Source: Medicago truncatula
Lineage: Eukaryota; Streptophyta; Magnoliopsida; Fabales; Fabaceae
Length of the DNA stretch: 64,000 nt
Direction: 5' to 3'
NCBI RefSeq assembly: GCF_003473485.1
Contig: NC_053047.1
Coordinates: 13,418,001-13,482,000 of the forward strand
Each line of letters starts with the position of its first letter. Position 1 is the stretch's first letter. This document shows, piece by piece, positions 21,902-33,874 of the stretch. The position numbers and the translations under genes are program-made. The notes below the pieces were generated by a model. That model was given only the letters and a program-made list of their open reading frames with translations. It did no database searches and was not told where the DNA came from.

Positions 21902-22283
21902 CAGTGGCGGAGCCCTTCATGGGTTGGGGTGGGCCACAGCCTACTCGGAAAATTAAAAAATCAATGATAATAGATATATTTTGCGAGATTTTATACAATT
22001 TTGTATCGGTTTTAGGTTTCGATTGATGCAAATTCCCTCAAAGTGGTGTAGTGACCCACCCGAAAAATTTAAATAAATTCAATTATAGATCTATTTTGCG
22101 AGATTTTATACAATTTTATGTCGGTTTTAGGTTTCGGTTAATCCAAATTCCCGCAAAGTGGTGTAGTGGTCCATCCGAAAATTTAAATAATTCAATTATA
22201 GGTCTATTTTGCGAGACTTTAAACAATTTTTAAACGGATAATTTTAATGGCTCACTCGAAAAAATATTCTGGCTCCGCCACAG
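21902..22283. mobile_element. hAT-like MITE with internal tandem repeats
   Basis: Ends are CAGTGGCGGAGCC and GGCTCCGCCACAG, flanked by the 8 bp duplication TGCATGGG (21894-21901, 22284-22291), as expected for hAT transposition. The interior has three diverged repeats of about 115 bp around TTTTGCGAGATTTTATACAA (near 21978, 22091, 22206). Unit II retains the empty site at about 50870. Confidence 0.82.
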
Positions 22284-22479
22284 TGCATGGGTATTATGCT
22301 AGAGCATTTGATTGATCTCTTGTAGAATCTTTATTAAATTTAATATTATTTAATTATTTTATAGAATTTTTTTGCCCAACTAATATTGTGAGTCCAGATC
22401 CACCCCTCAACAACAGAAAGAAAAAGTAGCTTCACCGAGTAGTACCCTCAACAACCTTAATTTAATTATTATTTTATAA

Positions 22480-22806
22480 CGTGGCATGGCCCTCTTTGAG
22501 ATGGGACCCCTATCTAGAATCTCTCACTAAATTCCATCTCTTTCTTGCCGAGTACCCGCACTCGTTAGTTAGACTTGTTTGTAGTTGTACTTATTATCAT
22601 TTATTTATTTATTTTCCATTTAAATAATCCAACAGCCGTAAATAAACGCGGTCCAATCTTCCCCGATAAAACCAATCATTATTATAACTCTTTTTTCCAA
22701 ATTCACCTCTCTTCCTTCTTTGTTTTATCACTTTTTCCTTTCTATTCAATCCACTGCCTAAATTTGAGTCTTAAAATCACTTATTCTAAAAAAATTCTCT
22801 TTGAAG
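22480..22806 (+). promoter_or_regulatory. Shared 5' region of ROH1-like B
   Basis: Homologous to the upstream regions of the other copies, with the same AACGCGGTCCAATCTTCC and AAAACCAATCA motifs. Assignment as a promoter is inferred. Confidence 0.5.
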
Positions 22807-23940
22807 ATGCGTTTTGCAACAAAATATAAAGGTTCTTCAATTCTGAATCTACGTGCCACACAAGTTCACTCAATGGAAAATTCAACCTTAGATAAAGAGC
22901 TTAATTTGTTTCAAAAACATGTAACTGATAGGTTCAATGAACTATCATCTATTGCAAATAATGATTTGTTATCTCTTTCTTGGGTTAGTAAGCTTCTTGA
23001 CACATTCCTTTGTTGCCAAGAGGAATTCAAGATGATTCTACACAACAATAGATCAATGGTTTGTAAACCTCCGTTGGATCGATTGGTGAATGATTTTTAT
23101 GAGAGGAGTGTCAAGGCATTGGATGTATGCAATGCTATTAGAGACGGTGTTGAACAAATTCGACAATGGGGAAAATCGTTAGAGATTGTTCTTTGTGCAT
23201 TGGATCATAAAAGAATCATTGGGGAAGGCCAATTTCGTCGCGCTAAGAAAGCTCTTGTTGATTTAGAAATTGGTATGATTGATGCTGGTAGTAAAGATTC
23301 TAATAATGTTTCTTCCTTTGGTAATAGAAATAGATCATTTGGTAGAAACAATGTTAGTAAAGTTAAAGATTCATCTCAATTTGGTCATTTTAGATCACTT
23401 TCTTGGAGTGTATCAAGGAATTGGTCAGCTGCAAAACAACTACAAGCACTAGGGACCAATCTTTGTTTTCCTAAGAGTAATGAACTTGTTGCTACAAATG
23501 GTCTTGCATTGACTATTTATACAATGAGTTCAATTTTGTTGTTTACAATGTGGTCACTTGTGGCTGCAATTCCTTGTCAAGATAGGGGATTACATCTCAA
23601 CTTTTCGGTTCTACGGCAGCTTCCATGGGCGTCTCCAGTGATGTCATTGCACGAGCGGATTTTGGAGGAGTCGAAGAAGAGGGAGAGAAAGAATTGTTGT
23701 GGACTTTTGAGGGAGATTCAGAAGATTGAGAAGTGTGCTAGGGGGATGAATGAATTGGCTGATTCTTTGGAATTTCCTTTGAGTGAAGAGAAAGAAGAGG
23801 AAGTTAGGATTAAAGTTGAAGATGTGGTGATTGTTTGTGAAAGTTTGAAAGATGGATTGGATCCTTTGGAAATACAAGTCAGAGAAGTGTTTCATAGAAT
23901 TGTTCGTGGTAGAATGGAAGGGCTTGATTCTGTTTCTTAA
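22807..23940 (+). CDS. ROH1-like protein (DUF793), copy B
   Basis: Intact 377-codon intronless gene from the ATG at 22807. Same architecture as copy A: LFQKHV N-terminal motif, helical body, Ser/Asn-rich linker, hydrophobic segment near 231-255 and charged C-terminus ending GLDSVS. It differs from A by scattered substitutions (for example a Gly for Lys after QIRQW) and has no indel. Its positional counterpart in unit II is broken copy E. It also shares its stop-proximal 3' flank with copy C, which suggests B and C are close relatives or have exchanged sequence. Confidence 0.88.
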   Translation: MRFATKYKGSSILNLRATQVHSMENSTLDKELNLFQKHVTDRFNELSSIANNDLLSLSWVSKLLDTFLCCQEEFKMILHNNRSMVCKPPLDRLVNDFYERSVKALDVCNAIRDGVEQIRQWGKSLEIVLCALDHKRIIGEGQFRRAKKALVDLEIGMIDAGSKDSNNVSSFGNRNRSFGRNNVSKVKDSSQFGHFRSLSWSVSRNWSAAKQLQALGTNLCFPKSNELVATNGLALTIYTMSSILLFTMWSLVAAIPCQDRGLHLNFSVLRQLPWASPVMSLHERILEESKKRERKNCCGLLREIQKIEKCARGMNELADSLEFPLSEEKEEEVRIKVEDVVIVCESLKDGLDPLEIQVREVFHRIVRGRMEGLDSVS

Positions 23941-24231
23941 AAGTAATTAAAACATTAGATTTAGATGCCATAAACTTGATGGAACAACCATAAAAGATAT
24001 AGGTATATGTAAAAGGATGGTTTTTTTTTAACCAAAAAAAAAATTGTATATAGTGGTAAGAGCAACATTCAAGTTAAGGAGGGATACCTTAAAATTGTTA
24101 AGCGCATACTTGGTTAAACAATGAACCAACATGTTTCCATCTCTAGAAGAATGACAATAACTTTAAAAACTAATTTTTTGTATAAAACATCAATTTTTTT
24201 CTTTTCCCATAGTGAACAAACGGTCTTAAGA
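23941..24231. other. 3' flank of copy B
   Basis: The first roughly 90 bases match the 3' flank of copy C. The rest is unassigned. Confidence 0.4.
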
Positions 24232-24240
24232 CATTTGTTA

Positions 24241-24981
24241 GGTGAAGTTTAGTATGGGAAAGGCTAATTTTTTCCACCATGGGAAAGTTAGTTTTTAACC
24301 ATTAGATCAAACCAAGAACAAATCCTTACCATACTCCCTCATCACTAGATTTTGTAATTTTATTATTTTAAAACCATTTTTTAAAAACAAAAAATATATT
24401 TCAAAATTAAAATAAACATTTAAAAATAAAAAATAAACTTAATTTTGGAAATTAATTTTCCAAAATTTTAAAAAATATAAATAAACTTTTTGAAATAAAC
24501 TTGTTTTCAAAAATTTAATTATGATTTTCGAAGATTTAATTTTTGTAATTTTCAAAAATTAATTTCCATATTTTTTTAGAATTTTTTTATTTTGAAAAAA
24601 ATGTAAAACCTTACCTGAAGGTGAAATCGAGAATTCTTCAAAGTTTCGGAAAATCATAATTAAATTTGAAAATTACAAAAATTAAATCTTCGAAAATCAT
24701 AATTAAATTTTTTGAAAACAAGTTTATTTCAAAAAGTTTATTTATATTTTTTAAAATTTTGGAAAATTAATTTCCATATTTTTAAATTTATTTTTTATTT
24801 TTATATGTTTATTTTAATTTCAAAATATATATTTTTTTTTTAAAGTGGTTTTAAAATAATAAAATTACAAAATCTAATGGTGAGGGAGTATGGTAAGGAT
24901 ATGTTCTTGGTTTGATCTAATGGTTAAAAACTAACTTGCTCATGGTGGGAAAAATTAGCCTTTCCCATGTTAAACTTCACC
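24241..24981. mobile_element. MULE-type fold-back MITE
   Basis: Inverted arms of about 350 bp span nearly the whole element. Outer ends are GGTGAAGTTTAGTATGGGAA and its complement TTCCCATGTTAAACTTCACC. An exact 9 bp target duplication, CATTTGTTA, lies at 24232-24240 and 24982-24990, the Mutator-type length. There is no coding capacity. Confidence 0.85.
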
Positions 24982-25211
24982 CATTTGTTAATATGATGTA
25001 AAGAAAATGAAGTAGATGTACAATTGAAAAATTGAAGAAATAAAGTCAAGTTATTCTAGTGTTTGGCCTTGACTTGGTCTTGCACCGCATAAGATATAGT
25101 CAAATTTGACTTTCTTTTTTGAAACCTATTCATTTACTTACAACGCCAATATATGAATTTGAGATTTGGTCAACGTTTAAATTTTTAGTAGCATTAGCGA
25201 CTAAAATAATA

Positions 25212-25359
25212 CTCCTTCATGTCGTATTTACAAGAAACATTTAACTTTTTTGATTCATTGCATAAAAGATGTATTTGATCTATATTCTATACCAAGTACA
25301 TTAATTACTCAATGAATCTGAAAAAGTCAACTTTTACTTATAAATAAGATCGGAGGGAG
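25212..25359. mobile_element. Stowaway-like MITE
   Basis: A 148 bp element with ends CTCCTTCATGTCGTATTTACAAG and a complementary TTATAAATAAGATCGGAGGGAG, flanked by TA. Confidence 0.75.
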
Positions 25360-25786
25360 TATTCGCTTTGGGTTAAATTAAGTTGTGTCTTATATTTTGA
25401 AAATGAGCTCGATTAAAGTGGTGAATCTATATTGATTTTTTTTTTTTTTATTATCCTTATCAATTGAGTTAAACTTAGAAGAACTTTTATATTGATTTCA
25501 TTTAATTATTAAATAAATGTTGAAAATAGTGTTAAAAAGATAGTATCTTTGAAATTACTTTTTTAAGTAAATAAACTTAAGGTTATGCTAATAAGTGTCA
25601 TAAGAGCACTTGTTAAAGAAATCAAAAGTAAATGCATCACTTATCTTTATTTTCCAATACAATATTTATATTTTTATCCTCTTAATCAATGTTCTAAGAA
25701 CGCTCTTTAACATTTCTCATAAACTTATAACACATCATTATAAATCAAATCCATTATAAATAATAAACTCCAAGATAATAGATGGT

Positions 25787-26239
25787 GAAATTTTTTTTTT
25801 CTGACCCTCTTTGCAAAAAAAATACCATGTCTGACCCCTATGAAAATTATTCATCAAAATGACCCTTTTTTTTTGTCCTTTTCCTCATTCCCGCCATTTG
25901 AAACGGCGGGAATGAGCCGCACATTGTCACATCGTGAATGGCCAGCTTTTTTTTTTTGTACATTATAAATACATATTAATTTATTTGAGAAAAAATTTCA
26001 ATTTTGCTCCCAGGGGGAGTCGAACCAGGCGCATATGGGACATTGTCATTGTGTTGTCACTAAGCCAATGTACATTTGATGTTAAATTGCGCATCTAATA
26101 ATATATATACTCTTTTTAAAACCAGTTTCACACACCACAAACCATCCAGTTTTTCATTTTTGTTTTTTTTATTGGATAATTTAGGATCTCCGACGAATAT
26201 ATATAAGTGAAAAATTATCCGACAAATTTTTTTTTCACC

Positions 26240-26287
<48 letters not shown>

Positions 26288-26704
26288 ATCCGACGAAATG
26301 ATATATATATTATTTCAAGATATATATATTCAAAATAACACAGAATAGCAATGACCCATATGCGCCTGGTTCGACTCCCCCTAGGAGCAAAATTGAAATT
26401 TTTTTTCAAATAAATTAATATGTATTTATAATGTACAAATGTTGCCCAAATAAGCAAAAAACGAAAAAAAAAAATTGGTCTCGCCATTTCAAATGGCGGT
26501 AATGACAAAAAAAAATTAAAAAAACAATAGCTGGCCAGTCACGATGTGACACATGTCAGAACGGTGGCTCATTTCCGCCGTTTCAAATGGCGGGAATGAG
26601 GAAAAGGACAAAAAAAAAAAAAAAGAATCATTTTAGTGAATAATTTTCATAGGGGGTCAGACATGGTATTTGTTTTGCAAAGAGGGTCAGAAAAAAAAAA
26701 ATTC
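25787..26704. mobile_element. MULE-type fold-back element with captured SINE-like arms
   Basis: Ends are GAAATTTTTTTTTTTCTGACC and the complement GGTCAGAAAAAAAAAAATTC, flanked by the exact 9 bp duplication ATAGATGGT (25778-25786, 26705-26713). Arms of several hundred bases contain CATTCCCGCCATTTGAAACGGCGGGAATG hairpins. The loop holds a TA microsatellite (26247-26283). The arms also contain a tRNA-like sequence. Confidence 0.85.
26016..26067 (-). repeat. tRNA-like A and B boxes inside the fold-back arm
   Basis: On the minus strand TGGCTTAGTGACA (26055-26067) resembles a Pol III A box and GGTTCGACTCC (26016-26026) is an excellent B box. The opposite arm near 26360-26385 retains the B box only. 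It looks like a captured tRNA-derived SINE, not a functional tRNA. Confidence 0.55.
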
Positions 26705-26713
26705 ATAGATGGT

Positions 26714-27600
26714 AACATCGATGAAAATATGAAAATTAACTAAAAATTTGACCTCTCGCTTAAGAATATGAGCTACATAAAATTTAATAACAATTAGTAT
26801 TTGATTTCATATCAAGATTAAATTTAAGTGCAAGCAAAATAAGCTCGTATAGGCGATGAAAGAATTTATCTATTTTAAACGTAGGTGGACTTTAATATAA
26901 ATATATAACAAATACGATATTAATATCTAGTGTCATATACTTGAGATGCATAGGTAGAAAATTTAACTTTTTATAACAAGATGTGTCAAGAGAATGTATT
27001 ACTTTTTTCTTCGATTTTAACTCTTTAATAAGACATTAGCAATTTCCCTTTTCAACGTTTGAAATAATTGCTTTCATTTCAGCAATCATGTTTGTTTTGC
27101 TCAGAAAAAGGAACAACTTATGAATTTTATCAACTTATGAATGCTAGTAACACTCACTTTTCAGCACTCTCTCTAACATTCATTTTTTCATTGGATAAAA
27201 TAAATGTATGTCACATCATTTTATGTGGATTCAATTTGCAAAATGTAAACCTATAAAGATTTAAACCAATAAAAGAGTGAATATTGAAGAGAGAATTTAA
27301 AAGAGAGTGTCGTTAGCATTACTTAGCATTCAAACTAATGGTTATATCATTTCCCTTCGTGATTGTAACTATGCGATATCCTATATAAAATTTTTTGACA
27401 TTATGATTTTAACAAGCTTCCTTTTCCACTATTGATATAGAAAATTGCAAGGAATAGGTTGCCTGAGATCTTAAACACATGGAGGATATTTTTGTCATCA
27501 TAAAAAACGAAGATATTTTTGAACTAAAGTGGATTTTAGAACAATGTCTCTATAACTTTGATGATAGTAATGTATGTAAGGAAAATTGGGTACTTTAGTT
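26714..27600. other. Intergenic, no gene recognised
   Basis: AT-rich sequence without convincing coding or repeat features. Confidence 0.35.
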
Positions 27601-29841
27601 TTTGTTTAAGTGTGCAGCACCATATAATTAAATTATGAATCTAATGTCAACATTCTAGCTCTGAATCATTGTGGTCTGAATGAATAAGAACATTTTTGTT
27701 ACTGAAGATAAGCTCTGGTGACAAGACTTTAATGGTCAACATAAGTCAAAGATATAATAAGTATGCATCAAGATAAACTTTAATCTAATGACAAGTTCTG
27801 AAGGATGAAGTCAACGGTCAACACTTTGGAGAATATCTTACCAGTTTTATCTTCTGATGATGATACATCATTGTGCAAGCTGTGCAGTACGTTTTGTCCT
27901 TGTGTTAGCCTGTAATTTCGACAGATTCAATTAATGCAGTAAATGAGAGTTGACTTTTGTTCTTTCAACAATTAAATATGTTATCTTTAACATAGAGATT
28001 TCAACATGGTCTCGGACTTAGCATTTGGAAGAGTTCAAGAGCTTTGAAGTTCGACAAGAGGTAATTTAGAGAAAGAATGGTTGAAGCCAAGCAGTTGCTG
28101 TCGAAATGAAAAGAATTCAAATTCGAAAGCAACAATTTATTATTAAGACGTGGGGGACAGGCAGTTTCTAGTTGAGTAAATGCAGCTCGTGGCAGTTTAG
28201 TTTTGGCAGTTATTTTCACTATGTATAAATAATAGTTTTTCATAGGAAAAACGAATAGCAAATCATTTATAGAATTCTAGCACTCGAAGTACCGACGTCT
28301 AGAGAAAAGAGTCATACAGAATGTATGTAAACTGATTTGTCGAACCACCTTTACGTTTAAATACAATGCAATTAACATTTCTTTAAGTTTATGCGTTTGA
28401 ACTCTTAGGTCTTTTTACTTCTTTTTCGTCGAAAGATGATTGCTTTCATACAAAAAAAATGTTGTATTCATAAAGCAACCTATGAATATGATGAACGCTC
28501 AGGTATTTTCTGAAAAAAGATTGCACAACAGGTCCTAAGATTTCTGGTTTGATTCTGCTTGTAATAATCAAAACTAGCCCTGTAGTTTACCAAAATCACC
28601 GGTAAACACCTTGCTGAATTAAATGAAGAGCACATTATAGAAAAATACAAAGCTCTTACATGACAAAGAGAATGCAACAGATAATTCTAAAAGAAACAAG
28701 TAAATTTTGAAGTATTGTTTATCCATTGGAGAAAAAGTTTTCAAACATGAAAAAAGTTATTGATGCGCAGACAATATCTTTAATAAACGACTCTATTTAT
28801 TTATCCTTTAAAAGGAACTTGAGCATTTGAACAAGTTACAAGAACCAAACACTTTCAAAATACTAGAAATCTGATTAAATTTCAAGCACATAAACACTTT
28901 AAAAAATTATTACATATCTTTGATCTTACAATTTCTTAAGTGTTTAGAAATCATCTGAGCTTAATTTAGTTTACCACTATTTGAGTCTGAAGTGTAAACA
29001 ATAATCAATCTTTTTGTAAACTCTGATTGTAGAAGTCCTTAAGGACAGGCGGAAAATATTAGACTTATGTGTCCATGTAAATTGTAATCTCATGTGATTA
29101 TAGTGGAAAATTCTCTTAAGTGGGGGGAGACCGGACGTTATTCCGAATTTTGGGGTGAACGAGGATAAAAATAAGTGTGCAAATGGAGAAAGTTTGAAGC
29201 AAGAGAAAATAAAATAGTGCTCATTTAGAAAATACCTTAAAAGATAAGGACAAATAAAGAAAGATAGTATGAATTGACTGAGGTCCAATGATGTTGAAAG
29301 ATATATCAATTTAGAATGAGCAATATCGATAAAGATTTCTCTATTAATTTTTTAAAATAATTTTAGATTGTCGCTTCTAGCTTATTTTGGATTTAAAAGA
29401 CAATTTAGTGAATCATTATTTAGATTGATTTTTTGTTTTAAGTTATCTTTGAAGAGTAAGATATATTTATTTTAGTTTTATTTTAAATCCATGATTCAAC
29501 GTGTCTTTTAAGTTCAAACATTATTAAAGTCAACTCAGTTATGACTTATGACAAACTATAATCGTTTAATGGTTTGAAAACTCTAAGTTTATTTTTCCCA
29601 CATTATAAGGAAATTTTGAGACATAAATTGTTAAGTTTCTTTGAGGATATTGATTTTGGGAAGAGATATCCTAGTATAACAAAATTGAATGAGGAAGAAC
29701 TGGTTATAATCTAATTCATATAGTTACTATTATTATAGTATATTTAGATCCTCATCAGGACATTATTGTTCTTCTTCTCATTCAAGTTAAGAAATCAATT
29801 CATAAGGATCAAACTCAACACTCTCAAGAACAAGGGCATAT
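27601..29841. other. Degraded repeat sequence, possible LTR remnants
   Basis: A TATA-like TGTATAAATAATAG lies near 28217-28230 downstream of a compositionally distinct segment, suggesting an LTR promoter remnant. The segment 29040-29170 is a third copy of the dispersed repeat at 17469 and 47730. No intact ORF or clear terminus was found. Confidence 0.3.
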
Positions 29842-29846
29842 GGTGT

Positions 29847-31000
29847 TGATGACAGTCTGAATTACGTAATTTTATATGTATTTTTATGATATTTTTGAGT
29901 TCACAAGCAAGCTTAAGCAGCAAGAAAAGCAAGAAAAATAGAAGATTTTGAAGAAACAGTTGTGTTGATGTATTTATTGAGTATGGAGCATTTTTAGACA
30001 GCCTAAAGGTGCAAAAAGCAAGAAATTACAAAAAGTTAGAGTTTGCCACTGCCACTAAAATCGTGACACGTTTTCAACAATCGTGACACGGTTGCAATAG
30101 CGTGTCACGTTTTCAAAAATCGTGACACGTTTTTGACACCACCAGATTGGGAAAATTGCCTATTTAAGCTGAAGCCAGTTTCTAAAACAAGGGTTACGAA
30201 TTGAAAAGAGCAAAGTACGATTTTGAGACCTAAAGAAGGCTAGGAGGGCGATTTCTTCAACCTTCTATCAGTTCATGTATGTTTTAATTCCATTATTGAT
30301 TATGCTATTTGTAAACTCAATTATGAGTAGCTAAATCTCTTAGAGATTAGGTCTGAGATGATTCTTCGCAACCCTAATTGAACCATGTTGTTGTGAAACT
30401 CTATTTATTGTAAATGACAATCTAGTTTTTATTGAATTTAATTGTTCTTGATCCTTTTTATATATTGACACCATATAAACATGATTTCGTGAGAATGAAT
30501 GACTACTGGCCATAACTTTCGACTTAGACCTAATTGAATTGTTCTAATAATCATGGTTAGTCTAGGAATAGATAATCGTTTATTAGTGATATTAGGTTAA
30601 CGTACTTAAAAAATTCAAAGATTATTAGACCACCTAAGGAATTAGGGGTTGTAGTTTGAGAAGAGGGTCATAACTCAAGGGATTGATTAGGACTATTTTG
30701 TTAACTATCGTGGAACTAGAGAATCATTCATAAGAATAGGTGAAGTATACCAATTAGGGGAACATAGATGATTTGAAAGACCTGATCTCATCTCTCTCTC
30801 CTTATCTTTTCCAAAACTATTTTTATTTTCTGTTTATTTAATTTTCTGCAATCAAAACTACTGCCTCAGGCAAATAAATAATTTAAACATCCTAGATATT
30901 AATCTTATTGCTAAATTGAGATTAACACAACCCATGTGGATACGAACTTATAAATTTTATTACTTCGATAGTTTTAGTACACTTGCTAAAAATTCTATCA
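29847..31000 (+). mobile_element. Solo LTR, TGAT type
   Basis: Starts TGATGACAGTCTG, ends AAAATTCTATCA, and is flanked by GGTGT on both sides (29842-29846, 31001-31005). It is in the opposite orientation to the other TGAT-type LTRs. Its end (GTACACTTGCTAAAAATTC) is the complement of their start. Confidence 0.82.
30057..30168 (+). repeat. CGTGACACG array before a TATA-like box
   Basis: Four CGTGACACG or CGTGTCACG units lie at about 30062-30070, 30082-30090, 30101-30109 and 30121-30129. TATTTAAG follows at 30161-30168. In this plus-oriented LTR the array is again upstream of the box. Confidence 0.65.
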
Positions 31001-31099
31001 GGTGTCATAAAGTTGGGAGTCTTGTTCTCCTCTCAAGTGAAAGTTTTTTTCCTGGTAGTTGCTTCAGGATAGGATTCCAACCCGTAAGAATCTCTTTTC

Positions 31100-31800
31100 T
31101 AGGAGGATTATAGTCGACCCTAATTTCTTGTGTTTTTTGTATTTAGTATGTTGTCAACTAATCACTTTTTTGTTAGATGTCCTTTTTTAAGTCAGGTTTG
31201 GTATCTTGTGTTTAAGTGGTTGGGGTGAGAATTTGTTTTACCTTCAGATTTACCGATTACTCTTAGTCTTCTGTTAGACTTAGCTGGGGGAAAAAAGAGG
31301 TTAAGCTTCTTATTAATCTGGAAATCTGTTGTGCGGTCCTTGTGGACATCTCGAGATGCTCACATCTTTTTTAGGAAACAGACGTATGTTCTTCAGTTAG
31401 TGGATATGGTTAAATTCACTTCTAGGAAATGGTTTATAGAAATACATTTTTGTCACACATGTTCCTTCTAAGAGAGGGATCATGAACTCATTCTGTGTTG
31501 GCACCAATAGTGTCATGTGCTGGATTTGTTTCGGGTTGATTGACTGTGGAGTTTTCTCCTAGTTATGTTCTTGATTTAACCTGGGTTGGGTCGATTATGA
31601 TAGGAGCCTAGTTGATTTTTTGATGTTATTTCAGTTTTCGCTTCTGTTTTATTGTGGGAGAGTTTCTTTGTCTTTGTTATTGCTTGGCTTGAGTACTTCT
31701 TGTACTCATGATCTGTAATTGTTTATACTCTTACATGAGTTTTTTTTCCTACACATTTATTTATTTATATATATTTATTTGCCATTAAAAAAAACATGCA
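31100..31800 (+). pseudogene. LINE 3' end remnant
   Basis: Broken frame with NHFFVRCPFLSQVWYLVFKW (starting near 31158), typical of the zinc-binding RVT region after a LINE reverse transcriptase. It continues with LIWKSVVRSLWTSRDAHIFF, carries stops, and ends in a short A-run near 31788. Confidence 0.6.
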
Positions 31801-31899
31801 TTTGAAAATAACATATATAATCAGATTGTTTGGCATATACTTCAGCAATTCAAAATTGGAATTGTTGAAAAGGCAACCATAAGGATTTTTAAAGAGAAC

Positions 31900-32695
31900 A
31901 AAAGAGTTTATGCTCATATCAGAGATCTGACAATTTGAATATCATTATTGTGTTAGACTCTGACTTTCGGATATATGTGTATATAATACACATCCTAACT
32001 CAGGAAACAACTGTAAGTATTTATGTCACTTGATTGCGTATAGTAAAAAGATATTGAAAGACCATTTAAGTTATATAGTGACATAAGTTAGTCATATATT
32101 GCTTCAACAATAAAATTGATAAGGTCCATTACCTTATAAATTATTGTTGTTAAATGACAGAACATGTAGAGACAATACGATAGCTGACCCACTAATCAAA
32201 GACTTGACACCTAAGGTCTTTCATATGGTTGTTTTCATTAAGGATGTCTTGGAATACTGAGAGTCTCTTTTCTTTTAAGTTATATATATTTTTTTTGTTA
32301 TCGATACAGACTTTATGTTATAATTTTATGCAGAAATAAAGTTCATTAGATTTTATTCGTATAACCATTTATGTATTATTTGTGCAAATATTGAATTTGC
32401 AAACTTCATTTAATCCCATTAAAGTTTTTGTTGGACCCGTTGAAAATAGACATGCTTTAGAAATCACATTACATGAAACTTGCATGCAACTCTTCAGTAT
32501 CAATTTATGTCATTAAGTGCATTGATATGGTGGTTGTTGGGGTTTCGTCACGTTATACATCAGTGACGACAGCAACGGTGGTCAAATTATTAATGTTTGA
32601 GGTGAAACAGATTGTAAAGGAGAAATATAAAGATAAATAACATCACCTAAATAATTTTGATGTAATTATTAAGATATGTAGCCCAAGTGAGAGAT
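31900..32695 (+). pseudogene. Ty1/copia 3' terminus remnant
   Basis: DNTIADPLIKDLTPKVFHM near 32170-32230 matches the end of copia RNase H. It is followed at 32681-32694 by CCCAAGTGAGAGAT, the copia-type polypurine tract directly before an LTR start. Confidence 0.6.
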
Positions 32696-33220
32696 TGTTA
32701 AAATATTTTATTATTTCATTATATTCCAATGTCATTGTTAGAACATTTTTTTATTTAATTATATTCCAATGTCATTATGTAGACAAAAAACTTTATAATA
32801 ATTATATTAGTTATTTATCAATTTGGAGCCCTAATTGATTAATGATCAAATTAAACAATAAGACTAATTAAATTTCTAGTTAGATAATAAATAAATTAAG
32901 TAATTAATATGGGCTCAATATGGATAGATGTCTAGAAGATCCATTAAAGAAATAATGGGAAACACTAGTTGGCCCTCACACAATAAGACGATATGGTCTC
33001 CAATATCATACACTGCACACTCTCTCTTCTCACCATCTAATGGATAAATGTATCGGTTGAGGAAGAACCAAATCAACCGTCACTAATCCTAAGTTGTGTG
33101 TTTCAGATCACTGCATCTCATTTTGTTTCAGATCGTTGATTTTATTAATAAGTTACAAAAGGTTTATATACAAGTAAGTATTTCCAATACTTAATTCTTA
33201 GTATCTTGATAAATCCAACA
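32696..33220 (+). mobile_element. copia 3' LTR
   Basis: Starts TGTTAAAATATTTTATT directly after the polypurine tract and probably ends at AAATCCAACA, a TGTT/AACA terminal pair. A related LTR tail lies near 36120-36195. Confidence 0.55.
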
Positions 33221-33501
33221 TGTTGCATATCCTAGTTTATATGCATGCCCATGTGTTTATTTTGCAAAAGTTTTAATCTTATAGAGCCATGCATTGTTTT
33301 GATGATTTATTAATTTTGTTTTATTAAATCTTATTTAGCATATTGCTTTTGATGATTTATTAAATTAATTCCAACAATTTATTTATACACAAAAAAATAT
33401 TATATAGTAATATAACCCTTATTTTTCCTTTATTGTATAGATAGATTAGCTTCACCGAGTAGTACCCTCAACAACCTTAATTTAGTTTTTTTTTTTTTTT
33501 T
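33221..33501. other. Spacer upstream of copy C
   Basis: Contains GATGATTTATTAAATTAAT-type sequence also present in the unit I and II spacers. No gene is seen. Confidence 0.35.
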
Positions 33502-33874
33502 TTTATAATGGCATGGCCCTCTTTGAGATGGGACCCCTGTCTAGAATGTCTCACTAAATTCCATCTCTTTCTATGTTCCATTTTCCAAATCCAAATATCT
33601 TTCTTTACTTATTTTTCCAAATATCTTTTTCTAAATTCCAACTACTTTTTCCCACCGAGTTTCCGTACTCGTTAGTTAGACTTGTAGTAGTACTTATTAT
33701 TTTTTATTTCTTTTCCTTTTATATTATCCAACAACCGTTATTAAACGCGGTCCAATCCTTCCCCAATAAAACCAATCATTACTATAACTCTTTTTCCAAA
33801 TTCACCTCTCTTCCTTCTTTGCTTTCTCAAATTTGAGTCTTAAATCACTTATTCTAGAAAATTCCTCTTTCATA
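33502..33874 (+). promoter_or_regulatory. Shared 5' region of ROH1-like C
   Basis: Homologous to the other upstream regions, with the same AACGCGGTCCAATC and AAAACCAATCA motifs. It has a small extra segment near 33572-33625. Confidence 0.5.

Noticed and set aside
26016..26067. Functional tRNA gene inside the fold-back arm
   Set aside because: Only A- and B-box-like parts are present and the surrounding stems do not pair; better explained as a captured SINE.
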